Below, piece by piece: positions 8,810 to 17,144 of a DNA stretch of 64,000 nt. A model generated the notes under the pieces. The model was not told where the DNA came from, searched no databases, and saw only the letters and a list, made by a program, of their open reading frames with translations. The stretch covers positions 248,001 to 312,000 of the forward strand of contig CAZFRE010000001.1 in NCBI GenBank assembly GCA_964521195.1. The letters are read 5' to 3'. Within the stretch, counting starts at the first letter, position 1. Every line of letters begins with the position of its first letter. This stretch comes from CAWDNM01 sp964521195. Its GTDB lineage: Bacteria; Actinomycetota; Coriobacteriia; Anaerosomatales; JAAXUF01. The translations under genes and the position numbers were made by a program.

Positions 8810-9186
8810 TTCGATCCCTCCATAATTCCGGTTTGAATGACCTTCGCCTTAAGTTGGGACCGATTGGCCCAGTTCCTCCGGCTATCCATTTCTCGGTACA
8901 CGTGATGTGCGTCATGACGGCTTTGCGACGAACGGCAGATATCGTCAGACGAACGGGGATAGTTGCGGGGTCGATCCCCAGACCGCCCGGTTGGCGTGAG
9001 ACTCTCGATCTGCTGCATCAGGCGCCTCGACTTGCATGAGTTGGAAGCGTTTGTGCTTTAGCACTCCACTCAAAGCCCGCAATAGCCGATGATAGAACCG
9101 AACGTGCACCTAACGGCGCGCGTACTTGCGTATAGGCGCAATCGGATAGAGCGCCCGATCGCAAACCGGGAAGGGACTGCGGGGCA
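8810..9186. other. 377-base divergent intergenic region
   Basis: Lies between two divergent genes that encode secreted proteins sharing a module, so it must hold both promoters and long 5' leaders. I see short inverted repeats (GGGGTCGATCCCC around 8969-8981; AGTGC-like repeats near 9050) and a structured GC-rich leader at about 9115-9186 with the string CGATCGCAAACCGGGAAGGG. I could not assign a riboswitch class. Confidence 0.5.
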
Positions 9187-11931
9187 GTGGGGCTGGCCGT
9201 GACAACGGGACGCGGGAGAGCTGTGCGCAGCGGCGCATGGGCCATCGGGCTCATGGGCGCGCTGTGCGCCGTCGCGCTGCTGGTGGCGCCGGTTCCCGCT
9301 CGCGCGCTCGGGCCGAATGCGGTCCGCAACCCGACCGGGGCGATGGCGACCCAGGTCACGCCTGCCGACGACACGAGCAACCTTGTCGTCGATCTGCCGT
9401 TCGAGATGAACTGGAACGGGACCCCGTTCAGCCAGATCTACATCAACATGAACGGCAACTGCACATTCGGAAACACATTCACCGAGTGGGATCCGAACCC
9501 GACGCTCGCCTCTCGGAACCGCAACATCATGGCGCCCTTCTGGGCTGACGTCGACACGCGCAACGCCGCGTCAGGCAAGCTGTGGTACAGCGATGTCACG
9601 AATCCCCCATTGGTGGACGGGCATGAAGCGTTCATCGTCACGTGGAACGGCGTTGCTCGCTACAACAACACGGCCACACCGCTCGACTACTTCCAGCTCG
9701 TGCTGATCGATCGATCCGACATCGCCACCGGGGACTTCGATTTCGAGTTCAACTACGACCAGATGTTGTGGGATCGCGGAACGGCCGCGTCGACGGGGTA
9801 TGCGAGGGCCGGCTGGGCGATCAACGGCGGCGCGTCCTACGAGTTGCCGGGTGCCAACTCCAGCGGAGCACTTCTGGACAGCGGTGCCGCCTCGACCTCG
9901 CTCATCAAGAACTCGTTGAACTCCGGCGGGCAGCTCGGCCGGTACGTCTGGCAGGTGCGCAACGGTTCGCCGCCCGTGACCGCCCGTACGATCACCGTCA
10001 CGGACCGGACGCTCGAGGGCAACACCAGGGGTGCGTACGCCGTCTACACCGGGGTCGGCGACTACACGGCAGACACCGGTGTGCAGAGCATCACGACATC
10101 GCCGTCGCTTCCTGCAACGCTGCCGCTCGGCACGCACACGATCGAGTGGACGGCCCTCTTCGCCGGGGGGATCACCGCAACTGCGACACAGGGCGTCGTC
10201 GTGACCGACACGACGCCGCCGTCCGCGCCGATCGTGACGAGCTCCACACACACCGCGGGAACCTGGACGAACGTGCCGACTGTCACGGTGACCTCGGTCA
10301 ACTCGACCGACCTGTGCTCGGGCATGCAGGATGCGCGCTACTCGTGGACGCTCGATGCGCCGGGCGCGGCGGATACCGCGGCATCGACTACCGTGGCGAC
10401 GACGACGATCACGACCACGACGACGGTCGAGTCTCAGGACTTCTCGGCGGGGACCTGGCCCGCTGACTGGGTCCGGAGCGGGGACACCGGGTTCGCCCGC
10501 TTGTCCGCGACACGGTTCCACCTCGAGGCCAACGGCGCCGAGGTGTACGACGACAACAACAACAACACCCGACGTACGGTGACTTTCGCGAAGACGTTCG
10601 ACCTGAGCGCATACGACAGCGCCACCATCTCGTTCTGGGACAACCGGTCGGCCTTCTCCAGCGCCGCAGACTACAAGCGCGTCCGCTACTCCACGAACGG
10701 CGGCGGCTCGTGGACGAACATCTACAACGTGACCGGCGCACAGGCCACCGCGCAGGGCTGGCTACAACAGGGCTCCACGCTGCCGACGGCGGCGGCCGTG
10801 ATCGTCCAGTTCACCGGCAGCGTGAACGCGGCCACCGAGTACGTGAACTGGGACGAGATCCTTATCCAGGGCGTGGAGTACGACACCGACCGGCATCTGC
10901 AGTCCACCGAGACCACCGAGCTGCCGGACGGGACGTGGTATTACAACCTCCAGACGCGAGACGTGGCCGGCAACTGGTCGACGGCAGGCACCTTCGGGCC
11001 CGTGCGCATCGATCGCTACCCGCCGCTGACGACCGACGATGCACCGGGCACGTGGGCGACAGCTCCCGTCACCGTCTCGCTGACGGCGACCGATGCGGGC
11101 AGCGGCGTTGCGGGAACGCGCTACCGGGTCAACAGCAGTGCCGTCACCAGCTACACCGCGCCGTTCGTCATCTCGCTCGAGCAGACGAACACGCTGTACT
11201 ACCAGTCAGTGGACAACCGGGGCAACTGGGAGGCCACCAAGTCGGTGAGCGTCCGAATCGACGCAGAACCGCCTACCGTGCCGACGTCGTTCACCGCGAG
11301 CGCTGCGACGACCACGAGCGTCGACATGTCATGGAACCCGTCGACCGATACCACCTCCGGCCTGTCGCACTATCGCATCTACCGTGACGGGTCGTTCGTG
11401 GCGACGTCGGGCGCCACCACCTACGTGCTGTCGGGACTGACCGCCAGCCAGACCTACACCTTCAACGTCGCCGCGGTGGATGTGGCCGGCAATATCTCGG
11501 CACTCTCGACCACCGAGACGGTGACCATGCCGCAGTCGCAACTCTGGATGACGATCGAGCCGACTTCCGTGAGCCTGGGCACCATGGATCCGGGTGACAC
11601 CGCGACACTGACCCAGGCGACGACGATCACGGTGGGTGGCGTGGGCAGCTTCGACTACACGCTTTCGACGTACAGCGAGGACTTCACCGCAGTCACCTCA
11701 GCGGCGCCCGTTCCGACGATGACGGTGAGTGCGCTCTCGTACCAGATGTACGGCTCCGGCACACAGCCGTGGACCCCGTTCACGACGACAAGCCAAGATA
11801 TCGCGACCGGCACAGGTATCAGCGACGTGTGGTCGCACCCGTACTACTTCGACTTCAGGCTCGCGACGCCCTGGGACGCGTCACCCGGCACCTACACCTC
11901 GCGGGTGACCTACACGGTCGTCGCGAACTAG
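9187..11931 (+). CDS. Large secreted NIDO/Ig-like/fibronectin-III surface protein
   Basis: A 914-residue exported protein. A signal peptide (about 1-38, ending APVPARA) is followed by a nidogen-like NIDO domain (about 45-260: INMNGNCTFGNTFTEWDPNP, IMAPFWADVDTRN, GYARAGWAINGG). After it come HYR/Ig-like segments (about 265-340), a region resembling a laminin/MAM-type binding domain (about 410-560), an OmpL47-like repeat (about 615-695, APVTVSLTATDAGSGVAGT), a fibronectin III domain (about 700-780) and the C-terminal GTMDPG/PWDASPG module shared with the 8366-8809 protein. No sortase signal or C-terminal membrane helix is visible, so attachment may run through the shared module. Start GTG at 9187 follows GGGAAGGGA; a second GTG at 9199 is possible. 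Probable role: adhesion or matrix. Confidence 0.85.
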   Translation: MGLAVTTGRGRAVRSGAWAIGLMGALCAVALLVAPVPARALGPNAVRNPTGAMATQVTPADDTSNLVVDLPFEMNWNGTPFSQIYINMNGNCTFGNTFTEWDPNPTLASRNRNIMAPFWADVDTRNAASGKLWYSDVTNPPLVDGHEAFIVTWNGVARYNNTATPLDYFQLVLIDRSDIATGDFDFEFNYDQMLWDRGTAASTGYARAGWAINGGASYELPGANSSGALLDSGAASTSLIKNSLNSGGQLGRYVWQVRNGSPPVTARTITVTDRTLEGNTRGAYAVYTGVGDYTADTGVQSITTSPSLPATLPLGTHTIEWTALFAGGITATATQGVVVTDTTPPSAPIVTSSTHTAGTWTNVPTVTVTSVNSTDLCSGMQDARYSWTLDAPGAADTAASTTVATTTITTTTTVESQDFSAGTWPADWVRSGDTGFARLSATRFHLEANGAEVYDDNNNNTRRTVTFAKTFDLSAYDSATISFWDNRSAFSSAADYKRVRYSTNGGGSWTNIYNVTGAQATAQGWLQQGSTLPTAAAVIVQFTGSVNAATEYVNWDEILIQGVEYDTDRHLQSTETTELPDGTWYYNLQTRDVAGNWSTAGTFGPVRIDRYPPLTTDDAPGTWATAPVTVSLTATDAGSGVAGTRYRVNSSAVTSYTAPFVISLEQTNTLYYQSVDNRGNWEATKSVSVRIDAEPPTVPTSFTASAATTTSVDMSWNPSTDTTSGLSHYRIYRDGSFVATSGATTYVLSGLTASQTYTFNVAAVDVAGNISALSTTETVTMPQSQLWMTIEPTSVSLGTMDPGDTATLTQATTITVGGVGSFDYTLSTYSEDFTAVTSAAPVPTMTVSALSYQMYGSGTQPWTPFTTTSQDIATGTGISDVWSHPYYFDFRLATPWDASPGTYTSRVTYTVVAN

Positions 11932-11959
11932 CGACGACGCCCGACCGTCGGCGTCGTCG
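11932..11959. terminator. Perfect 10-bp hairpin between convergent genes
   Basis: CGACGACGCC pairs with GGCGTCGTCG across an 8-base loop, directly after the stop codon at 11931 and directly before the end of the PFL-family gene on the other strand. There is no strong T-run. Confidence 0.65.
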
Positions 11960-13324
11960 TCAGTTGCGCAGGCTCTGCAGCGGGGCAGGGAAGCGCCCGC
12001 CCCGGCGCGCGAAGACGGTACCCGCCCACTGGTTGACCGCCATGACCGGCGCCTCGCCGAGCAACCCGCCAAACCGCACGCGGTCGCCCACGCTCTTGCC
12101 CACCGCAGGGATGAGGCGCACGGCGGTCGTCTTGGAGTTGATGACGCCGATGGCGCACTCGTCGGCGATGATGCCGGCGATCGTCTCGGGCGTCGTGTCG
12201 CCGGGGATCGCGATCATGTCGAGGCCGACCGAGCACACTGCGGTCATCGCCTCGAGCTTCTCGATGGACAGCGCGCCCGTCTCGGCGGCGCGGATCATGC
12301 CTTGGTCCTCGCTGACGGGGATGAAGGCGCCTGAGAGGCCGCCGATCGAGCTGGTGCCCATGGCCCCGCCCTTCTTGACCGCGTCGTTGAGCAGCGCGAG
12401 CGCGGCGGTCGTGCCGGGCCCGCCGCAGCGGCCCACACCCATGGCCTCGATGATCTCGGCGACGGAATCGCCCTCGGCGGGCGTGGGGGCGAGCGAGAGG
12501 TCGACGATGCCCATCGCCACGCCAAGTCGCGCGGCGGCCTCGCGGGCGACGAGCTCGCCGACGCGCGTGATCTTGAACGAGGTGGCCTTGATCGCCTCGG
12601 CGATCGCGGTCATGTCGGCGTCCTTGGGCAGCGCGTCGACGATGGCGCGCACGACGCCCGGGCCGGAGATGCCGACGTTGACGACGGCGGCGGGCTCACC
12701 ATAGCCGTGGACGGCGCCGGCCATGAACGGGTTGTCCTCGACCATATTGGCGAAGGTGACGAGCTTCGCGCAGCCGATCGAGTCGCGGTCGGCCGTGAGA
12801 CGGGCACATTCCTTCATCGTCTCGGCCATCGTCATGACGGCGTCCATGTTGATGCCGGCACGCGTGGTGGCGACGTTGACGCTCGCGCAGACGCGTTCCG
12901 TGGTCGCGAGCGCTTCCGGGATCGACGCGATGAGGCGGCGCGCCCCGTCGCCGACACCCTTGTGTGTGAGCGCTGAAAAGCCGCCGAGGAAGTCGACGCC
13001 GACCTCGCAGGCCGCACGGTCGAGCGCGCGGGCGATGGGCGTGACGTCCTCGGTCGATGCCGCCGCGGCGAGGCTTGCGACCGGCGTGACCGAGATGCGC
13101 TTGTTGCAGATGGGGATGCCGTACTCGCGCTCGATCTGCTCGGTGACCGGGAGGAGGCGCTCGGCGCTACGCGTGACGTGCTCGTAGACACGGGCGGCCA
13201 TGACCTCGACGTCGGAGTCGGCGCAGCCGGCAAGTGACAGTCCGAGCGTGACCGTTCGGATGTCGAGGTTCTGCTGCGTGACCATCGTCAGTGTCTCGAC
13301 GACCTCTTCGGGGGTGATTCGCAC
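11960..13324 (-). CDS. PFL family protein (UPF0210/DUF711)
   Basis: A 454-residue cytosolic protein that matches UPF0210 over its length: RITPEEVVETLTMVTQQNLD at the start, VTLGLSLAGCADSDVEVMA, GIPICNKRISVTPVA, FLGGFSALTHKGVGDGARR, NMVEDNPFMAGAVHGYGEP, NVGISGPGVVRA, FKITRVGELVAREAAARLG, GVGRCGGPGTTAALALLNDA and GLDMIAIPGDTTPETIAGI. The family looks like a pyruvate-formate-lyase/ribonucleotide-reductase barrel but has no agreed reaction. It follows an ACT-domain gene on the same strand after 60 bases; that pairing is conserved in Firmicutes and Actinobacteria and suggests the ACT protein regulates it through an amino-acid ligand. Confidence 0.93.
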   Translation of the reverse strand: MRITPEEVVETLTMVTQQNLDIRTVTLGLSLAGCADSDVEVMAARVYEHVTRSAERLLPVTEQIEREYGIPICNKRISVTPVASLAAAASTEDVTPIARALDRAACEVGVDFLGGFSALTHKGVGDGARRLIASIPEALATTERVCASVNVATTRAGINMDAVMTMAETMKECARLTADRDSIGCAKLVTFANMVEDNPFMAGAVHGYGEPAAVVNVGISGPGVVRAIVDALPKDADMTAIAEAIKATSFKITRVGELVAREAAARLGVAMGIVDLSLAPTPAEGDSVAEIIEAMGVGRCGGPGTTAALALLNDAVKKGGAMGTSSIGGLSGAFIPVSEDQGMIRAAETGALSIEKLEAMTAVCSVGLDMIAIPGDTTPETIAGIIADECAIGVINSKTTAVRLIPAVGKSVGDRVRFGGLLGEAPVMAVNQWAGTVFARRGGRFPAPLQSLRN

Positions 13325-13383
13325 GAAACGTCCTCCTCGGCGGGGTGAGCGGGTGGGGTGGAGCGGGCGCTGCGGGACGGCGG

Positions 13384-13659
13384 CTAGATGCGGTGCATGA
13401 AGCGGAAGACGTCCTCGCGCTGGAGCGTGATCTGCATGCCGAGCTCCTCGCCGACCTCGGCCAGGCGGCGCTGGACCTCGTCGAAGGGCGTGCTGTCCTC
13501 GTCGACGGTCACGAGCATCGTCATCGAGAAGATGCCGCCCAGGATCGTCTGGCGGATATCCTCGATGTTGGCGTGTGACTCGGCCAGCACGTTGGACACC
13601 TTGGCGACGATACCGACCTGGTCCTCTCCGAGAACCGACAGGATCGTGGGGGTGCGCAT
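13384..13659 (-). CDS. ACT domain protein (UPF0237 type)
   Basis: A 91-residue single ACT-like regulatory domain: TPTILSVLGEDQVGIVAKVS, then NIEDIRQTILGGIFSMTMLV, ending EDVFRFMHRI. These features fit the UPF0237 family, which almost always travels with PFL/UPF0210 proteins. I chose the ATG at 13659 (lower strand) because an AAGGA site precedes it and it gives the family length; the open frame continues to 13809 without similarity. First gene of a two-gene unit with the PFL protein. It probably senses an amino acid, by analogy with ACT domains generally. Confidence 0.92.
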   Translation of the reverse strand: MRTPTILSVLGEDQVGIVAKVSNVLAESHANIEDIRQTILGGIFSMTMLVTVDEDSTPFDEVQRRLAEVGEELGMQITLQREDVFRFMHRI

Positions 13660-13810
13660 GGTGCGTCCTTCCTCGAAGACGGTGGCGAGCGGGGCGCGTC
13701 TCGCGCTCACAGCGCCCTCAGTGGCGGGCGTATACTCCGTTATACCGCAGGACACGCCGCGCGGGGTGTGATTCGACTCGGCGGCATCACGGCGAGAGGC
13801 GCAGCGCACG

Positions 13811-14020
13811 ATGGCGGTTCCGATAACCCCGGTCTCACTCGGCGACGTCGTGCGCCTGAAGAAGGCTCACCCGTGCGGGACCAACGAGTGGGAGATCGTG
13901 CGCGTCGGCGCTGATATCGGGCTCAAGTGCCGGGGGTGCGACCGGCGGGTCATGCTCGTGCGCTCCGAGTTCGACCGCCGCTTCCGCGGGTTCATTGAGC
14001 GGCCGGGTGCTCCGGAGTAG
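13811..14020 (+). CDS. DUF951 domain protein
   Basis: A 69-residue protein matching DUF951: SLGDVVRLKKAHPCGTNEWE, RVGADIGLKCRGCDRRVML and RSEFDRRFRGFI. The three cysteines (C-x(n)-CxxC type) suggest metal or nucleic-acid binding, but the function is unknown; in Gram-positive bacteria it often sits near chromosome-partition or rpsF genes. It is divergent from the ACT gene, and its last 29 bases overlap the 3' end of the convergent LytM-like gene. Confidence 0.88.
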   Translation: MAVPITPVSLGDVVRLKKAHPCGTNEWEIVRVGADIGLKCRGCDRRVMLVRSEFDRRFRGFIERPGAPE

Positions 14021-15167
14021 CGGTCTGGCCCGATGACGCGCCCCCATCGTCTGCGGCTTGCGGCGTGATCGCACCCTTGAGCCCCTTGTAGGTGGGGTCG
14101 GTCGCGTCGTTGACCTGGACGTGGACGTGGTTGCCGCCGCCCTTCGTGTAGCTCGCGAGCTGCACGTAGAACTTGTCCGAGATCTTGCGCAGCGCGGCGA
14201 TGCGGGTCTCGCCGCCGCTGACCGAGTCGCCCGGGCGGCACGTGACCTTCTGGACGTGGATCATCACGACGTCGAGCTCGGGATGTCCGCTCGGCTGGAT
14301 GTGGATCTCGTAGTCGTCCCACTTGCCGTACAGCTTGTACTTCTTCACCTTGACCACGGTGCCGGTGACCGGCGCGTAGACCGCGGCACCGGGCTTCCCA
14401 CCGACATCAGCCGCCGTGTCGGGCCGGCCGGGGCGAGGGCGCCACATGCGCAGCACCTTGCCGATGAGAACGGCCTCGGTACCGGTCGGCTGCTCCGAAG
14501 CGTCGCGGCCCGTGCCCTTGTGGTTGCCGGCTTTGCTGAGCTTGGCATCGGGGAGCGGCGTCTTCATGGGCAGCGCGTAGCTGTACGACGCCTGGTGGAA
14601 GCCGACTTCCGTGAGCGACTTCACGCGCAGCGGCAGATGCAGCTTCACCTTCTTGTAGCTCGCGAAGATGGGCGTGGGGCCGGCGGTGGGCTGCGACGAC
14701 GCGGGAGTCGCGCCGGAGCCTCCGTCGCCGGAGGCGGTCGCGATGCCCATGGCGCCGAGCGCGCCCTGCGTCGCCGCGACGGCCGCCGATGCACCGCCGC
14801 CGAGCGGCGCGGTCGCGGCGCGCCGGTCCGACGCTGTGCGCCAGCCGATCGCGACGAGCAACAGCCCGGCGATCGCGAGCGCGGCGATGAGGCCGGTCCG
14901 TTGAGCGGCCTTACGCTTGGCGCGCTGTTGGCGCGCGATTCGGCCTTCGACAGCGATACCCGTGTCGCGCACGCCGGCGGTCAGCGGACCGGGGCCGTCG
15001 CCCTCGGCCGCGCAGGCTGCGCGGTAGCGCTCCTGCAGCTCGTCGGGGAGCGGCGGGAGCGTCGCGCCGGGGTAGCGGACCTCGTCGCTGCGGATGGTGC
15101 GGACCTGAGGTGGGTTGCGGTCGGCGCCGCGGCGCGACACCGGGCGCTCTCGGCGAAACGCGCTCAT
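13992..15167 (-). CDS. Membrane-anchored degenerate LytM/M23-like protein
   Basis: A 391-residue protein with a cytosolic basic N-terminus, one transmembrane helix (about 91-109, TGLIAALAIAGLLLVAIGW), an Ala/Gly/Ser linker and an extracellular C-terminal domain (about 255-370). That domain keeps the M23 shape (VYAPVTGTVVKVKKYKLYG, then GGGNHVHVQVND with an HxH pair) but I do not see the first HxxxD zinc motif, so it may be a non-catalytic LytM activator or binding protein. Its start overlaps the CapA stop by four bases (ATGA), so the two are translationally coupled. The 3' end overlaps DUF951 by 29 bases. Confidence 0.75.
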   Translation of the reverse strand: MSAFRRERPVSRRGADRNPPQVRTIRSDEVRYPGATLPPLPDELQERYRAACAAEGDGPGPLTAGVRDTGIAVEGRIARQQRAKRKAAQRTGLIAALAIAGLLLVAIGWRTASDRRAATAPLGGGASAAVAATQGALGAMGIATASGDGGSGATPASSQPTAGPTPIFASYKKVKLHLPLRVKSLTEVGFHQASYSYALPMKTPLPDAKLSKAGNHKGTGRDASEQPTGTEAVLIGKVLRMWRPRPGRPDTAADVGGKPGAAVYAPVTGTVVKVKKYKLYGKWDDYEIHIQPSGHPELDVVMIHVQKVTCRPGDSVSGGETRIAALRKISDKFYVQLASYTKGGGNHVHVQVNDATDPTYKGLKGAITPQAADDGGASSGQTATPEHPAAQ

Positions 15168-16504
15168 CGGGTCACCGTCGCGGTGTCGCCGTCGATGACC
15201 ACCTTGGTGCCGTGCGCCTTGGAGATGGTCTTGAGCCGCTTGAGGATCGCCTTCGCCTCGGCACCGCGGACCACAGCGGGGCGGCCGTACGTGTCGAGGT
15301 AGGTGGGGGTCACCTTGATGTCGGTCACCCCGGCAGGCCCCATCTTGGCGTTGAGGATGAACGACTCACCGGTCTTGCGGGAGTAGTGGTCGAAGACGAA
15401 GTCGCCGAGCGAGTAGGCGATGAGCTTCTTCCTGTAGATCTCGACCCCTTGGATGACGTGCGGGTGGTGGGCGAGCACCATGTCGGCGCCGGCCTTCACG
15501 GCGCGGTGGGCGACCTTGATCTGCTCGGCGTTGGCGTCGTCCTTGTACTCCACGCCCCAGTGGAACGAGACGATCACGTAGTCGTGCGTCCGCTTCGCCT
15601 TCTTGATGGCGTCCTCGATCAGCCCGACGTCCCAGCGGCCCGAGGCGATGCCGGCGCGGTCGGACTGGGCGACGAATCCGGCGGGCACAACGAACGTGAA
15701 CGCGAGGTAGGCCGTGGTGTCGTCGCCGGTCTCCACGATGCCGGGCTTCCATGCCGCCTTCTGGTTCTTGCCGGCGCCGGCGTGTGCGATGCCCGCTTCG
15801 TCGAGCGCGCGGACGGTATCGGAGAGCGCCTTGGGCCCGTAGTCGAGCATGTGGTTGTTCGCGATGGACACGACATCGAAGCCTGCCGCCGAGAGACCCT
15901 CGATCGCGCGGGGGTCGCCTCGGAAGGTGACGTCCTTGTCGGCGTCCATGGTGCCGCGCTTCGAGAGCGGGCTCTCGAGGTTGCCGATCGTGATGTCGGC
16001 CTTACGCAGCCGCTTCGCCACGCGCGCGAGAGGCGCTTCGCCGCCACGCTCGCTGATGAGCGACTTCACGCGGCGGTCGAAGATCATGTCGCCCACGGCG
16101 GCTACGGTGATGGTCGCGGGCCCGGCGGCGGCCGCAGCACTCGGCTCGGCCGAACCGGTCGCCGGCGTCGCGGACGCGGCGGGGCCGGTGGTGCCGGCGT
16201 CCGATGCGCTCGCGGTGCCGCTCGCAGAGGCGCCGCCGGGGGTGCCTGCGGGTGCGGTGGTGGTCTGCTCGGCGATGCCGGGTCCGGTGGCTTCACGCGC
16301 ATCCGCCGTGCGCTTTCCGTTTGCGGAGACGAACGCCCACGCGCCCGCCGCGAGCACGACGACCGCGAGCGCGCACGCGGCTCCGATGAGCGCAGCCTGG
16401 CGCTGACGACGCCGGGCGGCCGCAGAGCGCAGCCGGCGGCGGTTCATGGTTTCGAGTGTGGGTCCGGGCATGGGTGAGGCGGGCCCTGATTCCTGCGGGG
16501 TCAT
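15164..16504 (-). CDS. CapA family metallophosphatase-fold protein
   Basis: A ~446-residue membrane-anchored protein of the PGA_cap/CapA family, found in poly-gamma-glutamate and other capsule loci. A transmembrane helix (AALIGAACALAVVVLAAGAW) is followed by a low-complexity Ala/Ser/Thr/Pro linker and the CapA domain: VAAVGDMIFDRRV, ITIGNLESPLSKRG, VVSIANNHMLDYG, IVSFHWGVEYKDDAN and VLAHHPHVIQGVEIY, i.e. the metal-binding Asp/Asn/His set. No capB or capC is nearby, so substrate is unknown. The start is uncertain: ATG at 16504, 16471 and 16447 are all possible and none has a strong ribosome site. It is co-transcribed with the LytM-like gene. Confidence 0.88.
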   Translation of the reverse strand: MTPQESGPASPMPGPTLETMNRRRLRSAAARRRQRQAALIGAACALAVVVLAAGAWAFVSANGKRTADAREATGPGIAEQTTTAPAGTPGGASASGTASASDAGTTGPAASATPATGSAEPSAAAAAGPATITVAAVGDMIFDRRVKSLISERGGEAPLARVAKRLRKADITIGNLESPLSKRGTMDADKDVTFRGDPRAIEGLSAAGFDVVSIANNHMLDYGPKALSDTVRALDEAGIAHAGAGKNQKAAWKPGIVETGDDTTAYLAFTFVVPAGFVAQSDRAGIASGRWDVGLIEDAIKKAKRTHDYVIVSFHWGVEYKDDANAEQIKVAHRAVKAGADMVLAHHPHVIQGVEIYRKKLIAYSLGDFVFDHYSRKTGESFILNAKMGPAGVTDIKVTPTYLDTYGRPAVVRGAEAKAILKRLKTISKAHGTKVVIDGDTATVTR

Positions 16505-16674
16505 GGAGTCATACGGATTATACGCGGGCTCGCAAGGAGCGTGCCGAACCGTCGCCCGGGCATCGAACGCGCGCCGCCGAATCGCTACACTGTCGCAGTC
16601 GGCATCCGTCCGCCGGCATCTGCACGTCCGCACCTTGAGGACGGCTCCGCCAACGCCCTGCCGAGGAGGACTGA

Positions 16675-16893
16675 ATGCCACGGCCCGCACCAACCCGCAC
16701 GTTCCGCGTCGCACTCGTTCTACTGGCGGTGGCGAGCAGCGCCGCTCTTGTCGGCTGCAAGCAGCCACCCGCGCTCACGAAGATCGAGCTCGATGCCGCC
16801 AAGATGCCCGAGAAGCACCCTGAGATCGACCCGAAGCTCGCCAAGGACTGCCGCAAGTGCCACCGGGAGCAGCCGCCCATCAAGCAGCAGTAG
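16675..16893 (+). CDS. Small mono-heme c-type lipoprotein
   Basis: A 72-residue exported lipoprotein. The N-terminal signal (about 1-27) ends in a lipobox AALVGC, and near the C-terminus is a single heme-attachment motif, CRKCH (about residues 60-64). Between them is a short Lys/Glu/Pro-rich linker. It would sit on the outer face of the membrane as a very small c-type cytochrome or electron-transfer peptide. The ribosome site GAGGAGGA lies just before the ATG. No cytochrome-biogenesis or partner redox gene is adjacent; neighbours are on the other strand, so it is probably a single-gene unit. The family is not recognised. Confidence 0.8.
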   Translation: MPRPAPTRTFRVALVLLAVASSAALVGCKQPPALTKIELDAAKMPEKHPEIDPKLAKDCRKCHREQPPIKQQ

Positions 16894-17031
16894 GGGTGCG
16901 GCGCGCTCAAGCGGCGCGGCTATCGACCCGATACTGAAGGTGTGGGAGCCGTGCGAACGGCCCCCGCGACGGAAGCTCGCCGTCGCCCTCAGGACGCCCC
17001 TCCTAAGGCGGCTCAGCTGCTTCCAAACCAT

Positions 17032-17064
17032 CGGGCCCCGGCGTGCGAAGATCGCCGGGGCCCG
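17032..17064. terminator. 12-bp perfect hairpin
   Basis: CGGGCCCCGGCG pairs with CGCCGGGGCCCG across a 9-base loop, between the heme lipoprotein and the convergent tldE gene. No T-run follows, but the stem is very strong. Confidence 0.7.
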
Positions 17065-17144
17065 TGATGTGTCGCGGCGCATCCGGCGCATCCGGCGCCA
17101 AGCCGGCTACCGACGAGTGTCGGGTCCGAACCGGCCTCGCCGCG

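Noticed and set aside
9115..9190. c-di-GMP-I-like riboswitch in the leader of the 914-residue protein
   Set aside because: CGCAAACC followed by GGGAAGGG recalls the class, but the conserved GACGCAAAGCC-type block and the receptor helix could not be found. Covariance-model search would decide.
13384..13809. Longer N-terminus for the ACT-domain protein
   Set aside because: The extra 50 residues have no similarity; the ATG at 13659 has a ribosome site and gives family length.
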